DNA of 64,000 bases from assembly GCA_001970955.1 (NCBI GenBank), contig MPUH01000101.1, forward strand, positions 43,414 to 107,413. Reading direction: 5' to 3'. The notes beneath the pieces were generated by a model that did no database searches, was not told the origin of the DNA, and saw nothing but the letters and a program-made list of their open reading frames with translations. Origin of the DNA: Stentor coeruleus. Lineage: Eukaryota > Ciliophora > Heterotrichea > Heterotrichida > Stentoridae. Both the position numbers and the translations under genes were made by a program. Below are positions 41,664 to 51,285 of the stretch, in pieces; positions within the stretch are counted from its first letter, which is position 1; each line of letters starts with the position of its first letter.

Positions 41664-41969
41664 ATGGAGACTGACTGGGAAAAGTTCAAGCAAGTCGTAG
41701 ATGAAAAAATTGATTCAAAACTGGTTTCTATAACCTCGAAACTAGATGAGCAGGATAAACTTATAAGCGATTTAACAAATACTCTGCAATTGCTTATAGA
41801 ATCAACGAAGCCTAAAGCATACCAACCAATCCTAAAATCAATAAAAAAGCCAGTCGTCAAAGAAGTAACAAAGAAAAAAGAATGCATAGAAAACTGTGAG
41901 GAAAAACCAGCAGAGTTGACAAAAGATAATAGTGTGGAAAGCAAAGATCCTGTGAATGAAGAAGCGTAA
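41664..41969 (+). CDS. Small coiled-coil protein, unknown
   Basis: 101 residues. A short coiled coil (about 5-50: EKFKQVVDEKIDSKLVSI, LDEQDKLISDLTNTLQLL) is followed by a Lys/Pro-rich linker and an acidic tail with two Cys (KKKECIENCEEKP). No family recognised. ATG 41664 is the first in frame, codon use is in line with neighbours, and a similar but broken ORF lies just upstream at 41101. A real gene is likely but not certain at this size. Confidence 0.6.
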   Translation: METDWEKFKQVVDEKIDSKLVSITSKLDEQDKLISDLTNTLQLLIESTKPKAYQPILKSIKKPVVKEVTKKKECIENCEEKPAELTKDNSVESKDPVNEEA

Positions 41970-42432
41970 TTATATAAACCATCTATTAAAAAACTTTTAC
42001 TAATATAGTTTATTACTTTGAAATACTTATCACGTTGAAAATAAAAGAAATAATGTCTTTATATTAACTTAATTTATCATCACTGAATGAAATACTATTA
42101 CTTCAGTCTTAATTAGTCATTTTTACTAAAAACTACTTATCTTTTTTAACTTAATACACTTTTATGACCTTATCTCTTTTATGATCATTCAATTTTTATA
42201 TTCAAATCAAAAATTATTACAAACTTCTTTTTGGCTTTTATTTTTCCATATCAAACTCTTGATTTTCTATTGAAAGCATTTTTCCATTATATAAACTCTA
42301 GTATTTATCCTATAAATTTACAATGTTTTTTAAAACTAAAATTTTATTAATTTATAACTTTTTAATACCTAAACCTATAATGTTTAATACTTATTATAAC
42401 ATTTTCTATGTTGAATCTTTTTACTTATTCTA
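41970..42432. other. Convergent spacer, 0.46 kb
   Basis: AT-rich, with C-rich character on the right. Nothing recognised. Confidence 0.6.
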
Positions 42433-43275
42433 TTACTCTCTTCTTCTCTCAGAATCAACTCTTGCACGTATATTCGGATCTCTCCAAGGACCAATATCAC
42501 TATTTAAACATCCACCTTCACATTGACAAGTACCTCCAAGGAAATCAGGTAAATTTTCTGCATCGACTAATTCTAATAATTTCTTCTGATACTTACTTCC
42601 TTCAATTGTGATTTTTTTCTGAGTACGTTCATCGATCCAAGGACGAATAACTTTCCAAGCTATTGAAAACAATGTAGGAGAATTGACTATAAACATTTTG
42701 CCCAATATTTCTGGGTAATAGTCTTGGGCTATACTTGAAGCCAATTTTACGAAATTATATACGCTTGACTTCATGAGCTTTGATGAAGAACCTCCAAGGT
42801 CTAAAATTGTCAAACTTTGCTCAACACGATAGCCTGCTTGTATACAACAAGATGGAATTCTGTATGTAATCATACTTTCATATTCTCTTATATAATATCT
42901 AATCATTCTTTCTTCAGTTGTGATTTTAAATATTCTTTTCATATCGATAAAGCCATAGCGCTCAATGTATATCAAACGTCCAAAACGATCTGTTTTGTGA
43001 AAACCATGAGGATAAATTTCTTTTAGTGCTGGAGCTTCAGGGAATTCAAATGATTCAATATTATCAACATTTTGCTCTCTACGCCAGCTGACGTATTTTG
43101 TAAACATTTCCATTGCTTTTTCAAAAACGAATTTACGGGCTCTAAGAAAACGTCCTAAAGTGTGATCGTCCCATTTTCCTGGCACTGCTTCTCTAAAACG
43201 TTCTAGGGTTTTGCGCTCTTCGGGATTTAAAGACTCAAGCAAGCATACTATTTCAGCTGGTCTCTCCCTTTCCAT
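42433..43275 (-). CDS. Sec14-like CRAL-TRIO lipid-transfer protein
   Basis: 280 residues. The CRAL-TRIO N domain (about 15-65) holds DDHTLGRFLRARKFVFEKA. The lipid-binding CRAL-TRIO domain (about 85-255) holds GFHKTDRFGRLIYIERYG, LTILDLGGSSSKLM, AQDYYPEILGKMFIVNSPTL and the final FLGGTCQCEGGC. These are the Sec14/PITP signatures, so it probably exchanges phosphatidylinositol or another lipid between membranes and couples to phosphoinositide signalling. Length is typical. Start MERERPAEIV at 43275. No membrane segment. The short Cys-rich end (CQCEGGCLNSDIGPW) is the usual Sec14 tail. Confidence 0.94.
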   Translation of the reverse strand: MERERPAEIVCLLESLNPEERKTLERFREAVPGKWDDHTLGRFLRARKFVFEKAMEMFTKYVSWRREQNVDNIESFEFPEAPALKEIYPHGFHKTDRFGRLIYIERYGFIDMKRIFKITTEERMIRYYIREYESMITYRIPSCCIQAGYRVEQSLTILDLGGSSSKLMKSSVYNFVKLASSIAQDYYPEILGKMFIVNSPTLFSIAWKVIRPWIDERTQKKITIEGSKYQKKLLELVDAENLPDFLGGTCQCEGGCLNSDIGPWRDPNIRARVDSERRRE

Positions 43276-43476
43276 TTATTTTTTATTGTCATATAATCAC
43301 ATCATCATTAAAAACTGCTTTAATACTTTCTAGTATTTTTTATATAAAAACCTCAGACTTAATAATCAACAATTTCCTACCATAAAAACCATATTTTAAC
43401 AAGATTTCATCACACTTTTTTTCAAACAACTTCAGTTTCTCATTGAAAATTTATTTAAATTTCTAATTTTTATAAT

Positions 43477-44058
43477 ATGGAACAGCAACATATCAATACT
43501 TTGACATCAAGAATCCGTAAAAATTCCATATATCACTTGATTATCTGTTCTATAACTTCTATATCCGCTATTATCTTTATCATATATTTCCCTCATTGGC
43601 CTCTAGTAGTAATATTAGTAGTAACATCATGTATTACTCTAATATCAGGGATAACAGGTTATAAAATTGATTCTAATAGTAGAAAGTCAAAAGTATTAAA
43701 ATATTTTATTATAGAAGTCATATTACTAGCTGCTTGGGACTTTGGAGGTATAGTTTGTGTTATAACTATTATCATAGGAACAATAAAAAAAGTAGACACA
43801 ATTGAAGAAGTTATAATTATTTTGGCTTGTTGTCTTATATATATAGGAGTTCCCATTTTTTTTTGGAGAACATTCTTGGTTGTTAATAAGCTTGCAATTA
43901 TTACTACAGATTTTTATATTAAAAAATTACTTTGTAACAACTTTAAACAAAAGAAGATCTGGCCAAAAAACAGGGTTATCAGGTGGGAGATTTTTATTAG
44001 GAACAACTTTTATGACAAAAGAGGTATCTATAAATATGAATCAAAGATTATCACCTAA
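43477..44058 (+). CDS. Four-helix membrane protein, unknown; C-terminal frame uncertain
   Basis: 193 residues. Four membrane segments: LIICSITSISAIIFIIYF, LVVILVVTSCITLISGI, a segment in the stretch EVILLAAWDFGGIVCVITII, and VIIILACCLIYIGVPIFFW. This is a tetraspan layout without tetraspanin or claudin signatures. After the last helix the annotated frame gives a basic tail ending YESKIIT. The overlapping frame to 44113 gives a more protein-like tail (SGQKTGLSGG ... NPRQVSINTSSITA). A single-base error or an undetected splice around 43920-43975 could switch between them; no 15- or 16-nt GT-AG intron fits. The membrane part is well supported, the tail is not. Confidence 0.68.
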   Translation: MEQQHINTLTSRIRKNSIYHLIICSITSISAIIFIIYFPHWPLVVILVVTSCITLISGITGYKIDSNSRKSKVLKYFIIEVILLAAWDFGGIVCVITIIIGTIKKVDTIEEVIIILACCLIYIGVPIFFWRTFLVVNKLAIITTDFYIKKLLCNNFKQKKIWPKNRVIRWEIFIRNNFYDKRGIYKYESKIIT

Positions 44059-44113
44059 TACTACATTTAATCCTAGGCAAGTATCTATAAATACTAGTTC
44101 AATAACAGCATAA

Positions 44114-44708
44114 AAATAAATTGTAAGAATTTTTTCTAGAATCATCAAAGGGTTATAATAAATAAACCTTAGAACTCATGAATCAGGGACACTTAAGCCC
44201 TAAACTCTATTAGAAAAAAATTGCTGAGATAGAACTTGGTATACTTATGACAAATTATCCTGTATATGCATGCAAACTTTTTGAAGTAAAAAAAAAGAAG
44301 TCAAATTAAAGAATAAAAAACGAATTTGCAAGAGCGAAACTGCAGAAATTCAGGTATAGATTTTGAATGAAGGACTAAAGATACACTTTGCTTGATGCTG
44401 AATATAAGAAAAAAAACTTATTAAAGCACTTTACAAAAAAATAGTCCTATATTGAAAACTGTGTAAACTTAGTTAGTATTCAGGAAAAAATATAATAAAA
44501 ATTATGGGTTAATGCTAAAGTCCATAAGATGTTAAAAGCTAGATTAGGACATTGTGCAATGGTATCACTAATACCTACAACAATATCATCAACACATTAA
44601 TCATAAAAATCAATCCAACCAAAATTATCGACCTCTCAAAACCCTTCATAAAACCATTTCCTAAAAAATTTTTATTATTAGCCTATCAAATCTAATACTT
44701 AATAACTA
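44114..44708. other. Convergent spacer, 0.6 kb, with a possible relic
   Basis: Contains one reading frame (44178 to about 44600) with coding-like content and seven stops. The right end (44580-44708) is C-rich. Confidence 0.5.
44178..44600 (+). pseudogene. Possible decayed ORF with in-frame stops
   Basis: One uninterrupted frame starts MNQGHLSPKLY, then TAG, KKIAEIELGILMTNYPVYAC and so on. Later segments are NEFARAKLQKFRYRF and LLDAEYKKKNLLKHF. Six TAA/TAG and one TGA interrupt it. In sequence this AT-rich about eleven stops would be expected by chance in 141 codons, so the case is weak. Confidence 0.25.
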
Positions 44709-46742
44709 CTACTCTTCATCAGGTGTATCTTTTCTACCAAAAGAATTCGAAGAAATAATCCTATACCTATCATTCAACTCCGGACTTGCTAGTTTATTTC
44801 TCTCATCAATAAGAATCTCTTTCAAATTCATCAATTGATTCTCTTTAGAACTCATAAGCATAATCGCACTTTCAAGTTTCGCTTGAAGTTTTTCCAATTT
44901 TTTAGTCGCAGCTTGTATTTCAGTTTCCTTCTTAGCACATTCTATTTCAAACTCCTTTTGTGCCCTTTGTAAAAACAATGCATGGCTTAAATTTTCTTTT
45001 TTTTCTCTTTCCAATTCAATTTCAAGTTCCGCTAATTCTTCTTCACGTTCTTTGATTTTATGCATTTTCACTTCAAGTTCATCAGCTAATTTTAATATTT
45101 CAGGACTTTGTGCCCCTGAACTTTTAGACCTTTCAAATTCAACAATTTTAGCTTGAAGTTGTGTATATCCAGTATCAACTTCTGACCTTTTAGTTAGTAA
45201 ATCAGCTAATATTTGTTGAATATGTTGAGATTGGGTTTCTAATTCTGGGATTGTCCCTAAGGATAATTCTTCTAAATCACGTTTAGCTCGAAGTAAACTG
45301 AATTCTAAAGCTTGGATGTCTTCATTTTTCCTTTCAAGTTCTTCTTCTCTTTGAATTAATGATAAGTTTTTCATTTCAAGATCTTTTTCGCGAGCTTCAA
45401 CTTCTTTATTATAATTGATGATTTGGTTTTGCAACTCTTCTAACATATGAGAATAGTCGTCTTCGTTTTTAGGATTTTTACCTCCAGTTTGACTACCTTG
45501 TTTTTCTTCAATTTCATCCCAGGCTTCATCAACAGCTTCACGTTCTTCTTTGACAGCTTGTTTATCTTTTTCAACATTATTTCTTTCTTCGAAAATTTTC
45601 CTTTTTTCATCATCGAGTTCGTTTAGGATTTGAGTTATACGCTCTTCTTCTTGGATTAACCTTTCACGTTCCTCTGCAAGAGAAAGTTTTTCATTATAGA
45701 GATTGTTTTGGAGTTCAGATAATGAGATTTTTTCACTTTCTACGTCGTTTGCGTATTCTGTGTGTTTAAATGCTTCTGATTGTAGGTCGATTTTAGATTT
45801 TAAAAGTTCAGCCCGTTCGTATTCTATTTGTATAAGTTCTTCATCAATTTTTTCTTTTAGATGGTTGTTTATAATCAATTTTTCTTCAAGTATCGCTTTT
45901 TCACTTTCAATCTTCCACTTTTCCTTATCGACCTCAAGAGTTTTTTCAAAGATCCTCGAACGCTCTAACTCAAGTTCTTCACGTTCAGATATAAGACTAT
46001 TGCTAAAATCCTCAAGTTTAGCTTTGATAACTTCAATTTCATGGGTATCTCTTTCAAGTAAACGCCTTTTTTCATCGATTTCCTGATGTTCCTTTTCAAT
46101 TTTTTCTTTTATCAAATTTATTTTCTCATTATCTTCTTTTTCTCTAGCGTCCAATTCAGCTTTTTGTTCCCGTAGCTCTTTTTCTAATGTTAAACAATAG
46201 TCTTTTAGTCTTTTAATTTTTTCTTTTTCAGTTGATAATATATTTTTTTCACGTAAAAAAGATGCTTCATCAGATTTAAGTTTTTCTTCTTTAGCTTTAA
46301 GTAAATCTTCATAACGGGATAAATTTTCATTGGTTTCATAATACTCTTCACTTTCTTGAGGAATATAGCCATCTGGGCATTGAGTTCTTTCATGTTCTAT
46401 AACATTAATAGCTTGAATTAAACAGTTTAAAGCTTGGGTCAAAGGAGTATCTTCAGTCCATTCTAAGGTAAAGTTTTCATCTATTCTTCTCATTTGGGCT
46501 ACAAGTGTAGTGAAGAAATCTGATGATGAACTTTTTGGGGACATAATACTTGCTTTATATGAAGATAAAGCTTTGGTTGAAGGTGATACTTGTCTTAAAA
46601 GTCCTCCTTGTAGGACTTGGGCTTTTAGTTGATTAGGAGCTACCCTTCTTGAATAATACACAGAATTTTCGTTAGCGTTTCTTAAGCTAGAAATTGCATC
46701 ATAGCTAAATTTCCCTAGTTTGTCTCTTGAATAATGGCTCAT
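44709..46742 (-). CDS. Long coiled-coil protein (677 residues)
   Basis: 677 residues. A basic, Ser/Tyr-rich head (1-75) is followed by a short folded segment (about 75-125, DFFTTLVAQMRRIDENFTLE). Then comes one almost unbroken coiled coil to about residue 650, with Glu/Lys/Leu heptads such as EREELELERSRIFEKTLEVD and ELEVKMHKIKEREEELAELE, broken once by a Gly-rich GSQTGGKNPKNEDD linker (about 420-435). The tail is short and acidic (GRKDTPDEE). A structural filament or ciliary rootlet-type component is plausible; no specific family recognised. The start MSHYSRDKLG at 46742 faces the next coiled-coil gene across 235 bp. Confidence 0.83.
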   Translation of the reverse strand: MSHYSRDKLGKFSYDAISSLRNANENSVYYSRRVAPNQLKAQVLQGGLLRQVSPSTKALSSYKASIMSPKSSSSDFFTTLVAQMRRIDENFTLEWTEDTPLTQALNCLIQAINVIEHERTQCPDGYIPQESEEYYETNENLSRYEDLLKAKEEKLKSDEASFLREKNILSTEKEKIKRLKDYCLTLEKELREQKAELDAREKEDNEKINLIKEKIEKEHQEIDEKRRLLERDTHEIEVIKAKLEDFSNSLISEREELELERSRIFEKTLEVDKEKWKIESEKAILEEKLIINNHLKEKIDEELIQIEYERAELLKSKIDLQSEAFKHTEYANDVESEKISLSELQNNLYNEKLSLAEERERLIQEEERITQILNELDDEKRKIFEERNNVEKDKQAVKEEREAVDEAWDEIEEKQGSQTGGKNPKNEDDYSHMLEELQNQIINYNKEVEAREKDLEMKNLSLIQREEELERKNEDIQALEFSLLRAKRDLEELSLGTIPELETQSQHIQQILADLLTKRSEVDTGYTQLQAKIVEFERSKSSGAQSPEILKLADELEVKMHKIKEREEELAELEIELEREKKENLSHALFLQRAQKEFEIECAKKETEIQAATKKLEKLQAKLESAIMLMSSKENQLMNLKEILIDERNKLASPELNDRYRIISSNSFGRKDTPDEE

Positions 46743-46977
46743 AATAAACTTATAATTTAATTTTATCGTGATTTAATGATTTAAAAAATCAGCATAGGTT
46801 AAATCACTTTATTCAATTTTTAATCATAAAGAATTATTTTTTTGACAGTTTGAAGATATGGGATTTTTGATGATAAGATGATTATGCCGAAGAAATTTAT
46901 GAAAATTATACCCTTAGAAGGTTTTTATATAAAAAATTGTTTGTTTTATGTGTTTACCGTAAATATTATATTTAAAA

Positions 46978-48741
46978 ATGCGTTCTCAACTAACTCCAGA
47001 AAGACGAAGTAATGGTTTTAAATATTCCTCAGGACAAGGGTCAAACCTTTACAACTCTGAGTATCGTACAGGTGAATACATAGACAAACTGTTTTCTGAA
47101 TGCACACAACTTAAAAACAAACTTGAAGATACTGAGTTAAGCAATTCAAAAATCACGTTAGAAAATAAAAATCTCATAGACAGGCTTAAATCAAGCGAAA
47201 ACCAAATCCAAAACCTAAAATTCGAACTAGACAAAACTTCATCAACCATAAAAGGTATCACAACAGAAAATCGATGTACTATAGAAGATTTCTATAACTT
47301 AAAACAAACATGTATATCAATCGAATCTAAAAATGTTATTTTACAAAACGAAATCAACAGAATAAGAACTGAACTTCAAAAAGTTATCCAGCAAAAAACT
47401 ATTCTTGAAAATCAATTATCTTCAACAAACAAAGAAATAAGAGATGAAGATAGAAAAACAATATTAGAATATCAAGATAAATTACAGTATTTAGACAATG
47501 AATTAAAGCAAAATCAGGATAAATTAAGGTTGACTATAAAAGAAAATCAAAGTTTTTCAGAGACTATTAGAGAGAAAAATGAAGAAATTAGGGCAAGGGA
47601 TATTAATAGGAAGAGTTTAGAAAAAGAGATTAGAGAATTAAGAGGGGTAGTAGAGAAATATGAAAATGCTCAAGATGAGATAAAAAAGCTTAAAGATATG
47701 ATTGAGGATTTTAGTATTGAAGTAAAAATAACTAAACAGGAAAATGAGGATATAAAATCAGCTATTAAATATAAAGATGAAGATATTAGACAGTATAGAA
47801 ACTATCTTGAACAGGCAAATAAAGATATGGAATCAGCTAAAAAATGCTATGAAGATGAACGGGCTAAAATTGACTCTTATTCGATTTCTTTAAGAAACAT
47901 GTCGTTTCTTGAAGACCAAAACCAACAAATGAAACTACAAATTGAAAACTTCCAGTCCCATGAACGACAAATTTTAGAAGAAAATGACCAACTTCGTTTA
48001 CTTTTACAGAAATCAGAAGAAAAACTTTCTCTTGTGCTGCGACAAATCGAGTCAATCCAAAACCAAAAACTAATTCTTGAAGCTGAAAATGCTAAATTCC
48101 AAAAAAACTTCTCAGAAATCTTATCCCAAAACAATAACAAAAACATGGAATTAACTAAATCTGAAACTAAACTTCAACAACTTTCTCTAGAAATTGATGA
48201 TTTACATGTAAAACTTCGGAAGTCTAATGATGAAATTTATTCAGTTAAGAAAGAATTAAAAAATTGCCAAGGGGCATTTGAAGCTGAAAAAATGTTTGGG
48301 TTAAGACAAAATGATCAAATTGTTCAATTGAAGGATTATATTAATGAACTTGAGTCTTATAAAAATGAAGCTATGGATAAAATTGAAAATTATAAAATTA
48401 ATGATTATGATAAAGATATGATTATTAGGAAAATGCATGAAGAAATGAATTCTTTGAGGAAACAGTTAGGTGTAAATGAAAAAATATTTGGAGAAGGGGT
48501 TTTAGAAAAGGATAATGTGATTAAAGTTTTGGAAAATACAAGGTTTGAACTTAGTCGTCGTAATGATGAAATTTTGAATTTGAAGGGATCATTGAAGATA
48601 TGTATGGTAGAAATTGAGGAATATAAAAAGAGAACTGGAGAACTTCAGGAAAGTGAGGGTAATTTGAAGCGTATGTGGAGGGATGCTGAAATTGAAAGGT
48701 CAAGGCTTGAGGAAATTAATCGGGCTATGAAGTTTCGATAA
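46978..48741 (+). CDS. Long coiled-coil protein (587 residues)
   Basis: 587 residues. A basic head (MRSQLTPERRSNGFKYSSGQ, then a Tyr-rich stretch to about 35) precedes a nearly continuous coiled coil (about 40-580) with many Asn and Gln, for example QLKNKLEDTELSNSKITLEN and EQANKDMESAKKCYEDERAK. Such N/Q-rich coiled coils are typical of ciliate centrosomal and basal-body proteins. No motor, kinase or zinc motif. It is divergent from the 677-residue coiled-coil gene and might share regulation with it, but that is inference. Confidence 0.82.
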   Translation: MRSQLTPERRSNGFKYSSGQGSNLYNSEYRTGEYIDKLFSECTQLKNKLEDTELSNSKITLENKNLIDRLKSSENQIQNLKFELDKTSSTIKGITTENRCTIEDFYNLKQTCISIESKNVILQNEINRIRTELQKVIQQKTILENQLSSTNKEIRDEDRKTILEYQDKLQYLDNELKQNQDKLRLTIKENQSFSETIREKNEEIRARDINRKSLEKEIRELRGVVEKYENAQDEIKKLKDMIEDFSIEVKITKQENEDIKSAIKYKDEDIRQYRNYLEQANKDMESAKKCYEDERAKIDSYSISLRNMSFLEDQNQQMKLQIENFQSHERQILEENDQLRLLLQKSEEKLSLVLRQIESIQNQKLILEAENAKFQKNFSEILSQNNNKNMELTKSETKLQQLSLEIDDLHVKLRKSNDEIYSVKKELKNCQGAFEAEKMFGLRQNDQIVQLKDYINELESYKNEAMDKIENYKINDYDKDMIIRKMHEEMNSLRKQLGVNEKIFGEGVLEKDNVIKVLENTRFELSRRNDEILNLKGSLKICMVEIEEYKKRTGELQESEGNLKRMWRDAEIERSRLEEINRAMKFR

Positions 48742-49481
48742 GTTATATTTTTGTTACAGAATAGAGTGTGGTATTTTTTATGAGTTTATTTAGAATATAT
48801 AAAAATTAGGAGTTTTTGTAGATTGAAATGCTTTGAATGAAAAAGATGATTATAAGGATAATGAAAGAGGGATAATTTTATTTGATGACGTTTGTGTATT
48901 TGGAGAGGAATGATATGAATAGTTTTTTTAATAAGTCAAGTTTTTATGTAGAAGTATGGATTTTAAATCGTGAGGAAATTTTTTATTAATAAAATTTTCT
49001 TAGATAGTTTATAAAAATTATTGTTACTATATTAAATGTGAAGGTAAGCTATAGACTAATAGGCATTTTCTGTTAATATAATCATATAAAGATTTAACAA
49101 AAACAGATTAGGAATATATTAAATTACTAAAAAGTACAAAAAATTATGATAGTATTTCTAAAGTAGTAAAAGTTACATTCAAGAAAATTCATCATATATT
49201 TTTATTTAATGAAGAATGAAATATATATTTCTTAACCGGGTAAAAAATACGATCTTTTAATAATAACAAATATTTTCTAACCCCAACCCTAGCTATCTAC
49301 CCCATCATTAAAAAAACCGTAAATCCATATAAACTCCTTCCAAATCCATATCTTCTAACATATCCTTAAAAATCCTTACCACTTTCTCAAAATACTCCAA
49401 ATTACTTCTCACCCCGATAAAAATCTTATCTTTCATCTTTTCCCAAAAAAACCTTATAATGAATTTTTCATATTTATTTAA
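48742..49481. other. Intergenic, 0.74 kb
   Basis: G/T-rich to about 49060, then A/C-rich to the next ATG. A 70-codon - strand frame over the right end is an artefact of the C-rich flank. Confidence 0.6.
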
Positions 49482-50093
49482 ATGAATTACCCACCCAGAC
49501 CCACATCCTGGTCGCGTCAATCAACTCCAAAAAAGCGTGAAACAAACAGTTCGCTAAACTCTTTACTTTCCGATATAAACTACGAGAGAAGATCTACTGA
49601 GAAACTAGAAAACCGAGTAAAAGAACTAGAAAAAAGTTCAAATAGTTTTGTGGCAAGATCATCAACTCCAATTAACACAAAAACTGTTGAGCAAAGAATA
49701 AACCTTGATTTAAATCAGGTTTCTAAAGGAACAGTTATGTATAATTATAGGCCACAGAGTGTAATAGATCCAAGATCAACAACAAAATCAATTACTGAAA
49801 GAAAAGGACCAACTCCTATAAGGATATCCCCAAGTCCTTATAGAATTACCCCAACACCAGATATGTATGATATTTCGTATAATGAAAGGAATATTGAGTA
49901 TTTAAGAAATGAACTTCAACAAAGGAGGGAAATGATTGTTGGACTTAGTGATACGGTTAGTAGGAAACAACTTGAACATAAATATTGGGCTTTGGTCACG
50001 GAAATCGAAGAAACTTCTAGTAGGATAAATGAAATTATGAACTATAATGGAAGGTTACGTACGGAAATACAACAATTACGATCTAATTATTAA
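49482..50093 (+). CDS. Unknown protein with C-terminal coiled coil
   Basis: 203 residues. The N-terminal two thirds are disordered and basic, Ser/Thr/Pro-rich (PPRPTSWSRQSTPKKRETNS, and a Pro-rich stretch KGPTPIRISPSPYRITPTPD). One short helix occurs at about 30-55. The last 75 residues form a coiled coil (ERNIEYLRNELQQRREMIVG, then EIEETSSRINEIMNYN). No family recognised. ATG 49482 is the first in frame and is preceded by a C-rich, G-poor flank typical of genes here. Confidence 0.72.
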   Translation: MNYPPRPTSWSRQSTPKKRETNSSLNSLLSDINYERRSTEKLENRVKELEKSSNSFVARSSTPINTKTVEQRINLDLNQVSKGTVMYNYRPQSVIDPRSTTKSITERKGPTPIRISPSPYRITPTPDMYDISYNERNIEYLRNELQQRREMIVGLSDTVSRKQLEHKYWALVTEIEETSSRINEIMNYNGRLRTEIQQLRSNY

Positions 50094-50270
50094 TATGGTG
50101 ATTTTTGATAGAATTTGTTATAAATTTTGAATACTTTATTGGGAATTTAGTTGTTTTAACAAAGATAATTAATTTATAGAGTACTTTTAAAGGAATATTT
50201 CATTTGGAATAAATGCGGATTTAGATGAGATAAATATAATAGGTATTAGGATGGCTTTATTAAACTCCAA

Positions 50271-50930
50271 ATGCAACCTTTAGACTTTCACAATTTCGAG
50301 ATAAAAAAACCTGTGCTCCAGAAATAATCTGCGGATCAGCATCTAATTCTTTCAACTAAAGTGACATATCCTTATAAACCCCATACTGCCAATTCTCAGA
50401 CATATTCGAACTACCAAAAGATCACAAAAAATCATCTAAAAAGAAAATATTTACAGAATCCACAATCAAAACTGAAAAATCTGCATAAACTGTTATAAAA
50501 ACTACAATAAAGCCTTAAACTTTGATACTGTCTGTATTTATCACAGAGATAAATTGAATTGTAATTTATATCCTTGTTGTAATCAAAGTTATTTAAGAAC
50601 TTTAGGATGTAAAACTATTAAATATATGACTTTAGATGAAAAAGAAATAATGAAAATAATTGAATTCTGTATTAGCTGCAGAGAATATGGACATTTAACT
50701 AAAAATTGTCTTAAAGATCCAAATACGAGGAGTGAGGGAAATCCTTTAGATGAACTTCAGAGGATATCTTTATTGAAAAGCTCAAAATCACTTGTAAGGT
50801 TATGACGATTAGTAGGAAGTATGAAGTAGATAAAGAAGGATTTAATGATATTGCTAAGCTGAAAGTGATGATTAAAGCGAATAAATCATTAGGAGAAGGG
50901 AATTGTATGAGGAATAATATTTTTCATTGA
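50271..50930 (+). pseudogene. Broken zinc-finger/CCHC-knuckle gene
   Basis: Reading begins at ATG 50271 (MQPLDFHNFEIKKPVLQK), meets TAA at 50325, continues in the same frame (SADQHLILSTKVTYPYKPHT) to about 50470, and needs a one-base shift in an A-run to enter the next frame. That frame runs to 50805 and carries a Cys/His module: ICINCYKNYN, then CIYHRD, YPCCNQ and LGCK (CxxC ... C..H ... CC ... C). A CCHC knuckle CISCREYGHLTKNC follows near 50669-50710. A second shift near 50795 gives a helical end to 50930. The zinc ligands are well kept while the frame is not: a young pseudogene, or a gene with assembly errors. Confidence 0.6.
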
Positions 50931-51285
50931 ATAATAAAAAAGAGGAACAAGCTCGATTGAAAGATGCATGGAGATAATGAGTATAAATAATAAATATATT
51001 ATTTTATAACACCTTTATTCTATCTTGCATACACAAAAAAAAGCCCATTAAAATAAAAACCCTTTTTTATTAAAACTAGCCCATCTAAAAATCCAATCAT
51101 CCAAACCCAAAAACCAAAAAAAATCTTACAAAAAGCTCAAATCTAATCCTGTAAAAATTGCACTTTCATCAATCAATCACATAAAATTTTTCAAATAACC
51201 ATCATTCACATATCATCCATTATCTTCTAATGATCTTTACCCAACCTATTCCTAATAATATTCAACAAAAACTTATGAAAAATAA
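50931..51285. other. Intergenic, 0.36 kb
   Basis: Mostly A/C-rich and G-poor up to the kinesin-like gene. No other feature. Confidence 0.6.

Noticed and set aside
44701-44730. gtagtagttattaag as a terminal intron of the 677-residue gene
   Set aside because: It ends in AAG, unlike the TAG-ending introns, and would only add a short AT-driven tail.
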